Assembly (NCBI RefSeq): GCF_000975035.1
Contig: NZ_BBRA01000002.1
Location: 493,862-557,861 of the forward strand
Reading direction: 5' to 3'
Source of the DNA: Demequina flava
GTDB lineage: Bacteria; Actinomycetota; Actinomycetes; Actinomycetales; Demequinaceae
DNA: 64,000 nucleotides
Shown here: positions 33,954 through 42,941 of the stretch, piece by piece
Numbering within the stretch: position 1 is the first letter of the stretch
How the letters are laid out: the number at the start of each line of letters is the position of its first letter
Made by a program: the position numbers and the translations under genes
The notes under the pieces: generated by a model
What the model was told of the DNA's origin: nothing
The model's input: only the letters and a program-made list of their open reading frames with translations
Database searches by the model: none

Positions 33954-35360
33954 TTACACCCCCGCCATTCGTGCGCCCTTGCGCAGGTAGAACACCCACG
34001 TGAGGAGCGCCATGACGAGGAAGATTCCGACGTACAGCTGGAGGGCGGGAACGATCGAGCCGTCAAACAGCTCCCGCGAGAACTTGTAGACGAACGGGAT
34101 GCAGAAACCGCCAAAGGCACCGATCGCCGAGATGATTCCGATGGCCCCTGCACTCTGGCGCTTGAAGTCGAGGTTCGACTCCTCGGAACCGTCACCCTTG
34201 AAGTCACGCAGACGGTTGAACACCGACGGCACCATCCGGTAGGTCGAGCCATTGCCGATTCCCGTGATCAGGAACAGCGCCATGAAGGATGCGAAGAACA
34301 ATCCGAGGCTCTCCTGGCGGATGCCCTCCACGGCCATCAGCCCGGCGCCGGCCATCAGTACGAAGGCGATGATCGTGACGATCGACCCTCCAAAGCGGTC
34401 CGCCAGCTTGCCGCCGTAAGGACGGGCCAAGGAGCCCAGGAGCGCTCCGAGGAAGCCCCACGTCAGCGCGATGTCGGGGCGCTCGAACACGACGGTCAGA
34501 AGCGTAGGGAACGCGGCCGAGTAGCCGATGAAGGAGCCGAAGGTGCCGACGTAGAGGAAGGCCATCAACCAGGTGTGACCGTGACGGACGGAGCGCGCGG
34601 TGGGCTTGGGATCAGCCTTGGCCTCGCGCAGGTTGTCCATGAAGATGAAGGCGAGGACCGCTGCGACGACGGCCAGGGGCAGGTAGACCAGACCCGCCAT
34701 CGCAAGCCCAACTCCGCCGATTCCGATGACGATCGGGACCAGCTTCTGCGCCACCGCGACACCGATGTTGCCGCCGGCCGCGTTCAGGCCCAGCGCCCAG
34801 CCCTTTTCCTTGTCCGGGTAGAAGAACGTGATGTTCGCCATCGATGAGGCGAAGTTTCCGCCACCGAACCCGGCCGTCGCGGCGATTGCGAGTAGCACGC
34901 CGAACGAGGTATCCGGCCGGCCCACGACCCAGGCCAGTCCAAGAGTGGGGATGACCAGCAGCAGTGCAGAGATGACGGTCCAGTTGCGACCGCCGAAGAT
35001 CGGCACAGCGAAGGTGTAAGGGATGCGCAAGAACGCTCCGACACCCGAGGTGACGGCCAGCAAGGTCAGTCCCTGCTCCGCGGTGAGCGCCCAGCCGTTG
35101 GCTCCTGCAGCGACCAAGACGCCTGCGTCATCGTAGGTGCCGTACATCCGGACCACCACGATCGACCACAGCATCCAGATCGAGAAGCCAATGTGCTCGG
35201 CCACGATGGAGAACACGAGATTGCGGAAGGCGATCGCCTTGCCCTTGGCCTCCCAGAAGTTCTCGTCTTCCGGGGTCCAGCGTTCAATCCATCGTCCGCG
35301 CCCAATGACGCCGGGCTCGAGCGATGCGGGTGCCTCGTCCTGCCGATCCTGAATGGCCAT
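33954..35360 (-). CDS. narK: NarK/NasA-type nitrate/nitrite transporter
   Basis: 468 residues with about 12 membrane helices. It carries the nitrate signature segments GGGNFASSMANITFFYPDKE and GLNAAGGNIGVAVAQ, which are characteristic of nitrate/nitrite porters of the major facilitator superfamily. A hydrophilic N-terminus of about 45 residues precedes helix 1. GGGAGGGG lies just before the ATG at 35360. It is the first gene of the long minus-strand run, so the intergenic region upstream is where control of the whole nitrate operon is expected. Confidence 0.94.
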   Translation of the reverse strand: MAIQDRQDEAPASLEPGVIGRGRWIERWTPEDENFWEAKGKAIAFRNLVFSIVAEHIGFSIWMLWSIVVVRMYGTYDDAGVLVAAGANGWALTAEQGLTLLAVTSGVGAFLRIPYTFAVPIFGGRNWTVISALLLVIPTLGLAWVVGRPDTSFGVLLAIAATAGFGGGNFASSMANITFFYPDKEKGWALGLNAAGGNIGVAVAQKLVPIVIGIGGVGLAMAGLVYLPLAVVAAVLAFIFMDNLREAKADPKPTARSVRHGHTWLMAFLYVGTFGSFIGYSAAFPTLLTVVFERPDIALTWGFLGALLGSLARPYGGKLADRFGGSIVTIIAFVLMAGAGLMAVEGIRQESLGLFFASFMALFLITGIGNGSTYRMVPSVFNRLRDFKGDGSEESNLDFKRQSAGAIGIISAIGAFGGFCIPFVYKFSRELFDGSIVPALQLYVGIFLVMALLTWVFYLRKGARMAGV

Positions 35361-35511
35361 GACCCCTCCCAGGGAAACCTTGTGTGGTGGATGTCCGGGC
35401 CTTCATCGGCTCAAGGTGCGCCCCGCATCGGCGTGCCTTTCGGACAACTCTCAAGGTAGGAGGGTGGTGTTTCGCCTAGCGGCGGTTTGTGTGAAACCCC
35501 TGGGAACTCTT

Positions 35512-35546
35512 CCTCACTTCACAGCGGAGGCCGCGGTGAGGTGAGG
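35512..35546. terminator. Hairpin A between hemL and narK
   Basis: CCTCACTTCAC (35512-35522) pairs with GTGAGGTGAGG (35536-35546) over 11 positions with one wobble, around a 13-base GC-rich loop. There is no U-tract. It may stop hemL readthrough or act in the narK leader. Confidence 0.55.
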
Positions 35547-35576
35547 CTTGTAGTGCTCTGGCGTAGGGGACGCCTC

Positions 35577-35627
35577 AGTAGGGTTCTGGGGTCGCTTTCG
35601 GGCCGAAAGCGACCTGAAACCCCTACT
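35577..35627. terminator. Hairpin B: long near-perfect palindrome
   Basis: GGTCGCTTTCGG pairs with the following CCGAAAGCGACC with almost no loop. The flanks AGTAGGG and CCCCTACT continue the pairing after a small asymmetry, giving a 51-base structure. It is the first structure after the hemL stop in the direction of transcription and so is likely a terminator, but it lacks a T-run on either side. Confidence 0.6.
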
Positions 35628-35672
35628 AGAACGGCAGTCGGGGACGTGACCAGTTGCGAGGGAACTCGGTGG

Positions 35673-36965
35673 TTAGGACGCCCAACTCGCGACGGCCTGG
35701 ACCGTCGCGGCGATGTCTTCGTCGGTGTGTGCGTGCGAAACAAACCAAGTTTCGAATGCGCTGGGCGGCAAGTACACGCCCGAACCGTTGAGGGAGTGGA
35801 ACATGCGCGCAAAAGCGTCCGTGTCCTGCGCCGCGGCCTGATCAAACCGCACGGGAGCCTCGGACAGTCCCAGGAAGAAGGACAACAGCGTCCCTGCGCG
35901 GCCCACCGCGTGGGTGACCCCAGCGGCATCCAGCGCCCCGGAGACACCCTCAGCCAGAGCATCGGCCCTGCGAGCGATTCCGGTGTACACGTCATCGGTG
36001 AGCAAACGCATTGTGGCGAGCCCCGCGGCAACCGCAACAGGGTTTCCCGACAAAGTTCCTGCCTGGTAGACCGGCCCCTGTGGCGCGAGCTGCTCCATCA
36101 GGTCGGCACGTCCACCGAGGGCAGCCACAGGCATGCCTCCGCCGATGACCTTGCCGAACGTCACGAGGTCGGGCTGCCACGGCTCTACGCCGGCCGCCAG
36201 GTCGAGGTCACGCTCAACGCCCCAGTAGCCTGCGGGCCCGGCACGGAAGCCGGTGAGGACCTCGTCGACGATGAACACCGCGCCTTCGTTGCGGCACAGC
36301 GTTGCCATGAGTCGGTTGAATCCACGGGGCGGGGTGATCGTGCCCATGTTTGCGGGCGCGGCCTCGGTGATGACGGCGGCAATGCGCTCGCCGTGCTCCG
36401 CGAAGGCCGCGGTCAGTGCGTCCTCATCGCCGTAAGGCAAGACCAAGGTGTCAGCGGCTGCCCCAGCGGTGACGCCTGCGGAGTCAGGAACCCCAGAGGT
36501 TGCCAAGCCAGAGCCCGCGGCCACGAGCAACGCATCGGAGTGCCCGTGATAGCAGCCCGCAAACTTGATAATCATGTCGCGACCGGTTGCGCCGCGCGCG
36601 AGCCGAATCGCGGTCATCGTGGCCTCAGTGCCGGTAGACACCAGGCGCACGCGCTCTGCGGGTGCGTAACGGCCGCGAATCTCCTCAGCGAGCTCGACCT
36701 CGCGCTCCGTGGTGGCGCCGAACGACAGTCCGCGGCCGGCAGCCTCTTGGACGGCTTGGACGACGGTCGGGTGAGCGTGACCCAGGATTGCGGGGCCCCA
36801 TGAGCCGACGTAGTCGATGTACTCGCGACCATCCGCGTCCACCACGCGCGCGCCGTGCGCGGAAGCAATAGGCGTGGGCTCTCCCCCAACGCCGTTCCAT
36901 GCCCGCACGGGCGAGTTCACGCCTCCGGGCAGAATCGCTTCGGCTCGCTCGCTACGTGCACTCAT
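35673..36965 (-). CDS. hemL: Glutamate-1-semialdehyde 2,1-aminomutase
   Basis: 430 residues from the ATG at 36965, with AAGGAG suitably spaced upstream; it overlaps the hemB stop by 4 bases. A PLP enzyme making 5-aminolevulinate. [20 protein letters not shown] opens the fold; [24 protein letters not shown]-like [11 protein letters not shown], and the Schiff-base lysine block [20 protein letters not shown] are present. [16 protein letters not shown] follows. It is the last gene of the heme run, and hairpin B lies beyond its stop. Use of the C5 pathway fits the absence of an ALA synthase here. Confidence 0.96.
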   Translation of the reverse strand: MSARSERAEAILPGGVNSPVRAWNGVGGEPTPIASAHGARVVDADGREYIDYVGSWGPAILGHAHPTVVQAVQEAAGRGLSFGATTEREVELAEEIRGRYAPAERVRLVSTGTEATMTAIRLARGATGRDMIIKFAGCYHGHSDALLVAAGSGLATSGVPDSAGVTAGAAADTLVLPYGDEDALTAAFAEHGERIAAVITEAAPANMGTITPPRGFNRLMATLCRNEGAVFIVDEVLTGFRAGPAGYWGVERDLDLAAGVEPWQPDLVTFGKVIGGGMPVAALGGRADLMEQLAPQGPVYQAGTLSGNPVAVAAGLATMRLLTDDVYTGIARRADALAEGVSGALDAAGVTHAVGRAGTLLSFFLGLSEAPVRFDQAAAQDTDAFARMFHSLNGSGVYLPPSAFETWFVSHAHTDEDIAATVQAVASWAS

Positions 36966-37945
36966 GAGTTCTCCTTCAACCACTGCGCAGCCTCAACGGC
37001 CGCATACGTCATGACAATGTCTGCGCCGGCACGCACCATCGAGGTCACGGCCTCAAGATGTGCGGCGCGGCGCTCGATCCAGCCGCGTTCGGCAGTCGCC
37101 TCGATCTGCGAATACTCGCCACTCACGTGATAGGCAGCCACGGGGACGGCCGATGCTGCGGCGACGTCCGCGAGCACGTCCAGATACGGGAGGGCGGGCT
37201 TGACCATGAGGAAGTCCGCGCCTTCGGTCTCGTCAAGGCTCGCTTCGACCAGGCCTTCGCGACGGTTCGCGGGGTCCATCTGGTAGGTCTTGCGGTCGCC
37301 GACGAGCTGGCTCTCGACGGCGTCGCGGAACGGGCCGTAGGCCGCGGAAGCGTACTTGGCGCTGTAGGCGAGCAGGCTCGTGTCGGTGAAGCCTTCGTCA
37401 TCAAGCACCGCGCGCACGGCTGAAACTTGGCCGTCCATCATGCCGCTGAGACCAAGCACGTGAGCACCGGCGCGGGCCTGGGCGAGAGCCATCTGGCCGT
37501 AGATCTCGAGCGTCGCGTCGTTGTCCACCGTGCCGTCATCGGCCAGGACGCCACAGTGACCGTGGTCCGTGAACTCATCGAGGCACAGGTCAGCCATTAC
37601 TACAAGGCGGCCGTCAGCGGCCTTGGCGGCCACGTCGATCGCGAGGTTCAAGATGCCATCGCGCGCGCAGGCCTGCGTGCCCGTGGCATCGCGAACATCG
37701 GGAATCGCGAACAGCATGACGCCGCCGATGCCCGCAGTTGCCGCCTCGTCGATGACAGCCGGCAGCGAGTCGAGACCGTGCTGGCTCACGCCCGGCAGCG
37801 ACTCGATGGGACGGGACCCGGTGAGACCCTCGCGCACAAACAGCGGCAACACCAACTGTGCAGGCTGCGGGCGCACCTCGCGGACCAGACGGCGCATCGC
37901 AGGTGTGGTGCGCAGCCGGCGCGGACGGCGCTGCGGGAACGTCAT
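36962..37945 (-). CDS. hemB: Delta-aminolevulinic acid dehydratase
   Basis: 327 residues, full length. It condenses two aminolevulinates to porphobilinogen. Active-site lysines lie in [17 protein letters not shown] and [13 protein letters not shown]. The metal site reads [20 protein letters not shown]: two of the three cysteines of zinc-type enzymes are present, and the middle one is Asp. Known variants in this loop use zinc, magnesium or both, so the metal here is open. It overlaps hemD and hemL by 4 bases each. Confidence 0.95.
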   Translation of the reverse strand: MTFPQRRPRRLRTTPAMRRLVREVRPQPAQLVLPLFVREGLTGSRPIESLPGVSQHGLDSLPAVIDEAATAGIGGVMLFAIPDVRDATGTQACARDGILNLAIDVAAKAADGRLVVMADLCLDEFTDHGHCGVLADDGTVDNDATLEIYGQMALAQARAGAHVLGLSGMMDGQVSAVRAVLDDEGFTDTSLLAYSAKYASAAYGPFRDAVESQLVGDRKTYQMDPANRREGLVEASLDETEGADFLMVKPALPYLDVLADVAAASAVPVAAYHVSGEYSQIEATAERGWIERRAAHLEAVTSMVRAGADIVMTYAAVEAAQWLKENS

Positions 37946-38883
37946 CGGTTCTCCTGGTCCTCGTCACCGTCATCGTCGCCCTCTTCAGGCGACTGTGCCG
38001 ACGGAGCGCTAGCGCTCGACGCGGCGCTCTCGGAGATATCGGCGCTTGCAGCACTCTCGGGGCTTTCAGCGCTCTCCGAGCTCTCCGCAGGGTCAACCTC
38101 TTCCTCGGACTCCTCGGAGGGGTCGAGCGCCTCAAGCAACCCGGCGACGATTCCGTCGTACGACGGCGCCTGGGCGACAGCCGCAACGGTCATTCCCGCT
38201 GCGCGCGCGGCGGCAGCCGTCATGTCGCCGATCGCAATGATGGTCGTGTCTGCCGCCATCTCGGGCACGGTGGCCGCGAGCCGTTCTGCGACCGACCCGG
38301 AGGTCAACAACACTGCGTCAAAGCCACCGTCGGCGAGCATCTCGCGCACATCGGGGTCCGGTCCGTCTCCGTCGACGGTGCGATACGCCTCGACGATGTC
38401 GACCTTCCATCCCTTGCGGGCAAGTCCACGCTCCAGCACCGGAGATGCGAGGTTGCCCAGCGGCAAGAGCACACGCCCCGGGCCGTCAGGGAAATCTGCA
38501 ACGATTCCGCGAGCGTTCTGCTTGGACTCGGGGACTAGGTCGATCGCGAGCCCGGCGGACTCGCACACGGTCCGTGTCGCCTCGCCCACCGTGGCGACCT
38601 TGGCGTCAGGCTGGGGGTTGCCCAAGCGCATGCCGCGAGCGCGAGCGACGGAGTCCATGGCTGTCACAGCGTTGCGGCTGGTCACCGCCATCCAGTCATA
38701 GTCGCCCGAGCACCACGCGAGGGTGGCTTCTTGGAGCCGCTCCGGCGATGACGGACCCGTGATGGCGATGAACTCAACCTCTTCAACAAGGGCTCCTGCC
38801 TCCGAAAGTCGGCGTGCCAAGTGACGACGCTGCGCGGTGACGGGCACCAGGAGTCGCTTTCCCTGAAGTGCGGACAGGTCCAT
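37942..38883 (-). CDS. hemD: Uroporphyrinogen-III synthase with acidic C-terminal tail
   Basis: 313 residues from the ATG at 38883; the frame opens upstream but without family sequence. HemD features: RLLVPVTAQRRHLARRLSEA, YDWMAVTSRNAVTAMDSV, LPLGNLASPVLERGLARKGW, DAVLLTSGSVAERLA and IAIGDMTAAAARAAGMTVA. The enzyme part ends near residue 258. Odd: the remaining about 55 residues are a low-complexity Glu/Asp/Ser/Ala tail (DPSEESEEEVDPAESSESAE and on). It lies 2 bases after hemC and overlaps hemB by 4. This stand-alone copy is the probable heme-pathway enzyme, unlike the winged-helix fusion at 21904-23019. Confidence 0.92.
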   Translation of the reverse strand: MDLSALQGKRLLVPVTAQRRHLARRLSEAGALVEEVEFIAITGPSSPERLQEATLAWCSGDYDWMAVTSRNAVTAMDSVARARGMRLGNPQPDAKVATVGEATRTVCESAGLAIDLVPESKQNARGIVADFPDGPGRVLLPLGNLASPVLERGLARKGWKVDIVEAYRTVDGDGPDPDVREMLADGGFDAVLLTSGSVAERLAATVPEMAADTTIIAIGDMTAAAARAAGMTVAAVAQAPSYDGIVAGLLEALDPSEESEEEVDPAESSESAESPESAASADISESAASSASAPSAQSPEEGDDDGDEDQENR

Positions 38884-38885
38884 AG

Positions 38886-39803
38886 TCAACTGCCTCCCAT
38901 GAGTCGCGCGGCGCCACGGCCGAGCAAAGTGAATCCAGTACGGCGTCCCAGCGAGTTTGCCTCGCTTGCAGGACCGGTCGAAGTCTCGTTTAGTGCCAGC
39001 GTTCCCGACCCGTTGATCACGCGCGATCGCAAGGTGAGCGTCCCACCCTTCACGGTGGCATAAGCACCCACCGGTGCGGCGCATCCGGCGTCCAGCACGC
39101 CGAGCAGCGCGCGTTCCGCTGTCACCGCTTGCCGGGTGGCGATGTCGTCCAAGTCGCGCACGGCATCGGCCCAGGTGGGGTCGGCATCGGGCATGATTTC
39201 GACGGCCAGCGCACCCTGCCCGGGGGCCGGAAGCATTTCCGTCGGCTCAAGGAGTTGCGTCGCGGCTTCGCTACGGCCGATGCGGCTCAGGCCGGCAGCG
39301 GCCAGCACCACGGCGTCGAGACCGTCATCGAGTTTGCCCAGTCGCGTGTCGATGTTGCCGCGCAGCCCTTCAACATTCAGGTCGGGGCGCAGCGCCTTAA
39401 TCTGGGCCGCCCGGCGCGGGGAACCAGTGCCCACACGTGCCCCCTGAGGGAGGTCGGCGAGCGACTCGCCGCGCGTGCACAGCGCGTCGCGCACATCCTC
39501 GCGGGCGGGAATGGCCGCCAGTTCCAAGTCTGCGTGCGCGGCAGTCGGGATGTCCTTGAGGGAGTGAACAATGACATCGCAGACACCCGCCATGAGTGCG
39601 TCTCGAAGTGCATTGACGAAGACGCCGGTCTGGCTGATGCCCACAAGCGACTGCCGGTTGACGTCGCCCTCGGTGCGGATCATCACAAGTTCGACCTCAA
39701 GTTCGACCCCGCGGCGCGCGGCGGCCTCAGTGATCGAGTCGGCCACCATCCCTGACTGGGTGCGGGCGAGTACCGACGCGCGGGTGCCCAAACGTAGCTT
39801 CAT
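38886..39803 (-). CDS. hemC: Hydroxymethylbilane synthase (porphobilinogen deaminase)
   Basis: 305 residues from the ATG at 39803, overlapping the MFS stop. It opens KLRLGTRASVLARTQSGMVA. Further signatures are HSLKDIPTAAHADLELAAIP, RVGTGSPRRAAQIKALRPDL and VEGLRGNIDTRLGKLDDGL. The cysteine that carries the dipyrromethane cofactor is in LGVLDAGCAAPVGAYA. It polymerises four porphobilinogens for HemD. No ferrochelatase or late heme genes follow, so this operon makes uroporphyrinogen III for both heme and siroheme. Confidence 0.97.
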   Translation of the reverse strand: MKLRLGTRASVLARTQSGMVADSITEAAARRGVELEVELVMIRTEGDVNRQSLVGISQTGVFVNALRDALMAGVCDVIVHSLKDIPTAAHADLELAAIPAREDVRDALCTRGESLADLPQGARVGTGSPRRAAQIKALRPDLNVEGLRGNIDTRLGKLDDGLDAVVLAAAGLSRIGRSEAATQLLEPTEMLPAPGQGALAVEIMPDADPTWADAVRDLDDIATRQAVTAERALLGVLDAGCAAPVGAYATVKGGTLTLRSRVINGSGTLALNETSTGPASEANSLGRRTGFTLLGRGAARLMGGS

Positions 39804-41041
39804 GTGTCCAACTCTTTCACAGTGCGCACCCTCCGGTATCCGGGGCCTACGAGCGCGATCACGAAGGCAATCGACGTAAAGATGAGCGCCGCCCAGGCCG
39901 GGGTTTGGTAGCTCAGTCCCGCTCCGATGATCAAGGCACCAATGCCGGCGCCTAGTGCCGAGGCTGCGTTGAGGGCCGCATGCGACAGTGCCGACCCCAA
40001 CGACGGCGAACCGTGAAGGGTGTCCATGAGGTGTACCTGAGCGGACTGCGAATAAATCTGTGAAGACATACCTAACAGGAACAACATCGGAACAGTCACG
40101 AAGGGCGTCGACCCACCAATGCCGATACCGAATAGCGAGATCGAGATCAACACCAGCCCAAGGCGTCCGGCGCCCAAGTGAGAACGGTCCGTCAGGCGCC
40201 CACCCACGTACGCTCCAACGGACATCGCCACGCCCCACATCACCAGGACCCATGTCACTGCGGTGGACGACATTCCGTTGCCAACCTCGAGCAATGGAAC
40301 GATGTACGAGAAAACCGCGCCTAGTCCGCTGAACCCCACGGTGATCGCGATGAGCGCAGTCCACAAGGGCACCGAGCGCATTGAGCGCAGTTCTTTCTTT
40401 GTGGACGTTTCCTTGTTCCCAGGAACATCAGGGGTGAATGCCCACACAGCAACAGCGGCGACGATGGTCAGGAGCGCCACAACTCCATAGGCCACGCGCC
40501 AGTCAGCGGCGTTCGATAGCCACTGCATGGCGGGCACGCCCACGATCAGCGAGAAGGTGAGTCCCAGCATGATGATGGCCACACCTTGCCCGCGGCGTTC
40601 CCGGCCCAGCACCGTCATCGCGACAAACGATGCAATCCCGAACAAGGCGCCGTGCGGGAGCCCTGCCACGAAGCGGATCGCGATCAGCGCCTCGGCGGTC
40701 GGTGCAAACACCGTTGCTACGGACATGGCCGCGAACGCGACGGTGAGCCAGACCATGAGCGGCCGCCGGCCCACGCGGCCGAGGCCCACCAAAATCAGTG
40801 GGGCACCAACCACGACGCCCAGCGAGTAGGACATGATCGAGTAGCCGAGCACGTCGACCGTGGTGCCCAGGTCCCGAATCTGGTCCTGAACAACCGCGGG
40901 TGCGGCGTTCTGGCTCAAGCCGATGGCGAACCCCATGAGCGCAAATGCGGCCAGGACAAAGCGGGCGCGCGGCTGCAGGGCGGTACGCGGAAGTCTCCAC
41001 CGGGGTTGCCCGGCGGGGATGGTGGAGGGAAGGTCGGTCAC
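39800..41041 (-). CDS. Major facilitator superfamily transporter (AraJ-like)
   Basis: 413 residues, about 12 helices. An N-terminal half with GFAIGLSQNAAPAVVQDQIR and the loop GRVGRRPLM, and a C-terminal half beginning near SVPLWTALIAITVGFSGLGA, resemble AraJ/YdhP-type exporters of unknown substrate. It overlaps hemC by 4 bases downstream and the CopC-domain gene by 4 upstream, so it belongs to the heme operon. Export of a porphyrin intermediate, metal or unrelated compound cannot be told apart from sequence. Confidence 0.85.
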   Translation of the reverse strand: MTDLPSTIPAGQPRWRLPRTALQPRARFVLAAFALMGFAIGLSQNAAPAVVQDQIRDLGTTVDVLGYSIMSYSLGVVVGAPLILVGLGRVGRRPLMVWLTVAFAAMSVATVFAPTAEALIAIRFVAGLPHGALFGIASFVAMTVLGRERRGQGVAIIMLGLTFSLIVGVPAMQWLSNAADWRVAYGVVALLTIVAAVAVWAFTPDVPGNKETSTKKELRSMRSVPLWTALIAITVGFSGLGAVFSYIVPLLEVGNGMSSTAVTWVLVMWGVAMSVGAYVGGRLTDRSHLGAGRLGLVLISISLFGIGIGGSTPFVTVPMLFLLGMSSQIYSQSAQVHLMDTLHGSPSLGSALSHAALNAASALGAGIGALIIGAGLSYQTPAWAALIFTSIAFVIALVGPGYRRVRTVKELDT

Positions 41042-41679
41042 TTCCGGCGCGACTGTGCGATGAGGGCGGCTGCGGCGGTTCCCATCACGGCCACGGATAC
41101 GACGATCCAGATCCAGGGGTGTGATGCGCCCTCGGAGTCGTCGGCCGGAGCCTCGCCGGGAGATGGTGACGCAGTCGGTGCCGTAGCGATCAGACCCTCG
41201 TCAGCCATCGGCGAAGCGGAGGCCTCGGGGCTCGCCGACACCTCAGGTGAGATGGACTCGCTCGTCACGACAGCATCGGCCTCACCCGATTCGCCGTCAG
41301 CCGGAGCGAAAGTGAATGGAATCTCACCCTCGATCGGGTGACCGTCCTCAGCGACAATGCGGAACTGCAGAACCGTGTCACCTGCAGGCAGGTCAACGTT
41401 CACGTCTGCGCTCACTGCCGTTGACGACGGGTATGTCGGCTCAAGCTCGTGCGTGTCGCCTTCAGCATCGACCAGCGCCAACTCGGAGCCAATGTCGAGG
41501 ATGTCGGAAGAGAAGTCCAAGGTAACGGTCTCGAGAACGTCGACCGTGGAGTCAGCGGCGGGGTCGGAACTCCGCAGTTCGGTGTGTGCGGACACGACGG
41601 TTCCGAGTCCAACGGTGAGGGCCGCAGCGGCGACCAAGGCAACGAGAGCGCGCGCGGGCGCAGAGATGACGGCTGGCAT
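41038..41679 (-). CDS. Exported CopC-domain copper-binding protein
   Basis: 213 residues from the ATG at 41679. A signal peptide (ALVALVAAAALTVGLGTVVS) is cleaved just before AHTELRSSDPAADST, leaving the N-terminal His that binds Cu(II) in CopC. The second copper-site region is IVAEDGHPIEGEIPFTF. A Ser/Pro/Ala-rich spacer leads to a C-terminal membrane anchor (WIWIVVSVAVMGTAAAALIA) with a basic tail. It is the first gene of the minus-strand heme run. Supply of copper to outside enzymes, or copper tolerance, is inferred. Confidence 0.88.
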   Translation of the reverse strand: MPAVISAPARALVALVAAAALTVGLGTVVSAHTELRSSDPAADSTVDVLETVTLDFSSDILDIGSELALVDAEGDTHELEPTYPSSTAVSADVNVDLPAGDTVLQFRIVAEDGHPIEGEIPFTFAPADGESGEADAVVTSESISPEVSASPEASASPMADEGLIATAPTASPSPGEAPADDSEGASHPWIWIVVSVAVMGTAAAALIAQSRRK

Positions 41680-41795
41680 GCCACCTATTGTCACATTCCG
41701 CCCGCGAGTCTCGTCACGCGTACGTCATCGAAGGTTCACCACACCTTCGCCCCAGATGCCATCAAATGGACACAACGCGGGGCAACCATGGAGGT

Positions 41796-42941
41796 GTGAG
41801 AGTCGCGCTGATAGCCGAGTCCTTCCTACCGCACACGAACGGTGTCACCCATTCGTTGCTGCGGGTTATTGACCACCTCTCGGACCACGGGCACGAAGCC
41901 ATGGTGCTCACGCCGCAGGGCCGGGGACCGCAAGGCCCCGACAACTACCGCGTGGCCCAGATAGAACGGCTCCCCGCGCTCGGGTGGCCGGGATATCCGC
42001 AAGTGCGGGTGTGCACGGCGGGCACGCGCAAGGTGGCGAAGATTCTGGCTGACTACAACCCGGATGTCGTGCACCTGGCTTCGCCATTCATGCTCGGCTG
42101 GTCCGCCGTGAAAGCGGCTTCGGGCCTGGGTCTGCCGTCCGTCGCGGTCTACCAAACTGAGGTGCCCTCATACGCCGCCCGCTATCACGCGCGGTGGGGC
42201 GAGGAGTTTGGGTGGCGGCGGGTGCGCGATATCCACGAGCGTGCCGATCGCACGCTGGTGCCGTCCACGCATGCCCACGCTCAGCTCGAGAACATTGGAG
42301 TGCCTCGCATCCAACGATGGGGCCGGGGCGTGGACACCACCCGCTTCCACCCCATGAAGCGCGACGCTGCACTACACCGCCAGTGGGCACCCAATGGCGA
42401 GGTCGTGGTCGGATACGTGGGCCGTCTCGCCGCAGAGAAGCGCGTCGAGGATTTGACCGCATTGGCGCACATGCCCGGAGTCAAGGTCGTCATCGTGGGC
42501 ACCGGTCCCGCGCGCGGCGAGCTGGAACGCGAACTCCCGAACGCCACATTCACCGGATTTCTCGATGGCGAAGACCTCGCTCGCGCCATGGCGACTTTCG
42601 ATCTCTTTGTTCACTGCGGCGAGTTGGAGACCTTTTGCCAAACCATCCAGGAAGCGCACGCCAGTGGAGTACCGGTCGTTGCGCCGCGGCGAGGAGGACC
42701 GGTCGACCTCGTCGACGAGGGTGTCACCGGGCTGCTCTTCAGGCCGCGCGATCGCGATGCCTTCGCCGCTGCTACATTGCGTGCGGTCCGTGACCATGAG
42801 TGGCGCGACCGGGCCAGCGCCCACGCACGCGTCGCCGTGCAGGGACGTACCTGGGACACAGTCTGCGCAGAACTCGTCGGCCACTACGAAGACGTCATTG
42901 GCACCAAGGACCCGCTGATCACGACGGGAGCATCACGATGA
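41796..42941 (+). CDS. GT4 glycosyltransferase, MgtA-like mannosyltransferase
   Basis: 381 residues from the GTG at 41796, giving the family start RVALIAESFLPHTNGVTHSL; a start at 41766 is possible. GT-B fold. The donor-binding half has VVVGYVGRLAAEKRVEDLTA and LETFCQTIQEAHASGVPVVA, which closely resembles GDP-mannose-dependent alpha-mannosyltransferase MgtA of mycobacteria and corynebacteria, acting on a glycolipid acceptor at the membrane. It overlaps the next glycosyltransferase by 4 bases. Donor and acceptor in this organism are inference. Confidence 0.86.
   Translation: MRVALIAESFLPHTNGVTHSLLRVIDHLSDHGHEAMVLTPQGRGPQGPDNYRVAQIERLPALGWPGYPQVRVCTAGTRKVAKILADYNPDVVHLASPFMLGWSAVKAASGLGLPSVAVYQTEVPSYAARYHARWGEEFGWRRVRDIHERADRTLVPSTHAHAQLENIGVPRIQRWGRGVDTTRFHPMKRDAALHRQWAPNGEVVVGYVGRLAAEKRVEDLTALAHMPGVKVVIVGTGPARGELERELPNATFTGFLDGEDLARAMATFDLFVHCGELETFCQTIQEAHASGVPVVAPRRGGPVDLVDEGVTGLLFRPRDRDAFAAATLRAVRDHEWRDRASAHARVAVQGRTWDTVCAELVGHYEDVIGTKDPLITTGASR

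Larger units (their letters stand above)
35361..35672. promoter_or_regulatory. Gene-free control region upstream of narK
   Basis: No gene is seen in these 312 bases between the hemL stop and narK start. The narK-proximal part holds GTTTC and GAAAC half-sites around 35470-35497 that faintly resemble GlnR boxes but do not match the full spaced consensus. The hemL-proximal part holds two strong hairpins, listed separately. I could not identify a convincing -10/-35 pair. Confidence 0.4.

Noticed and set aside
35460..35500. A GlnR box upstream of narK
   Set aside because: GTTTC and GAAAC half-sites are present but the required repeated 11-base spacing is not convincing, so it is mentioned only as a faint resemblance.
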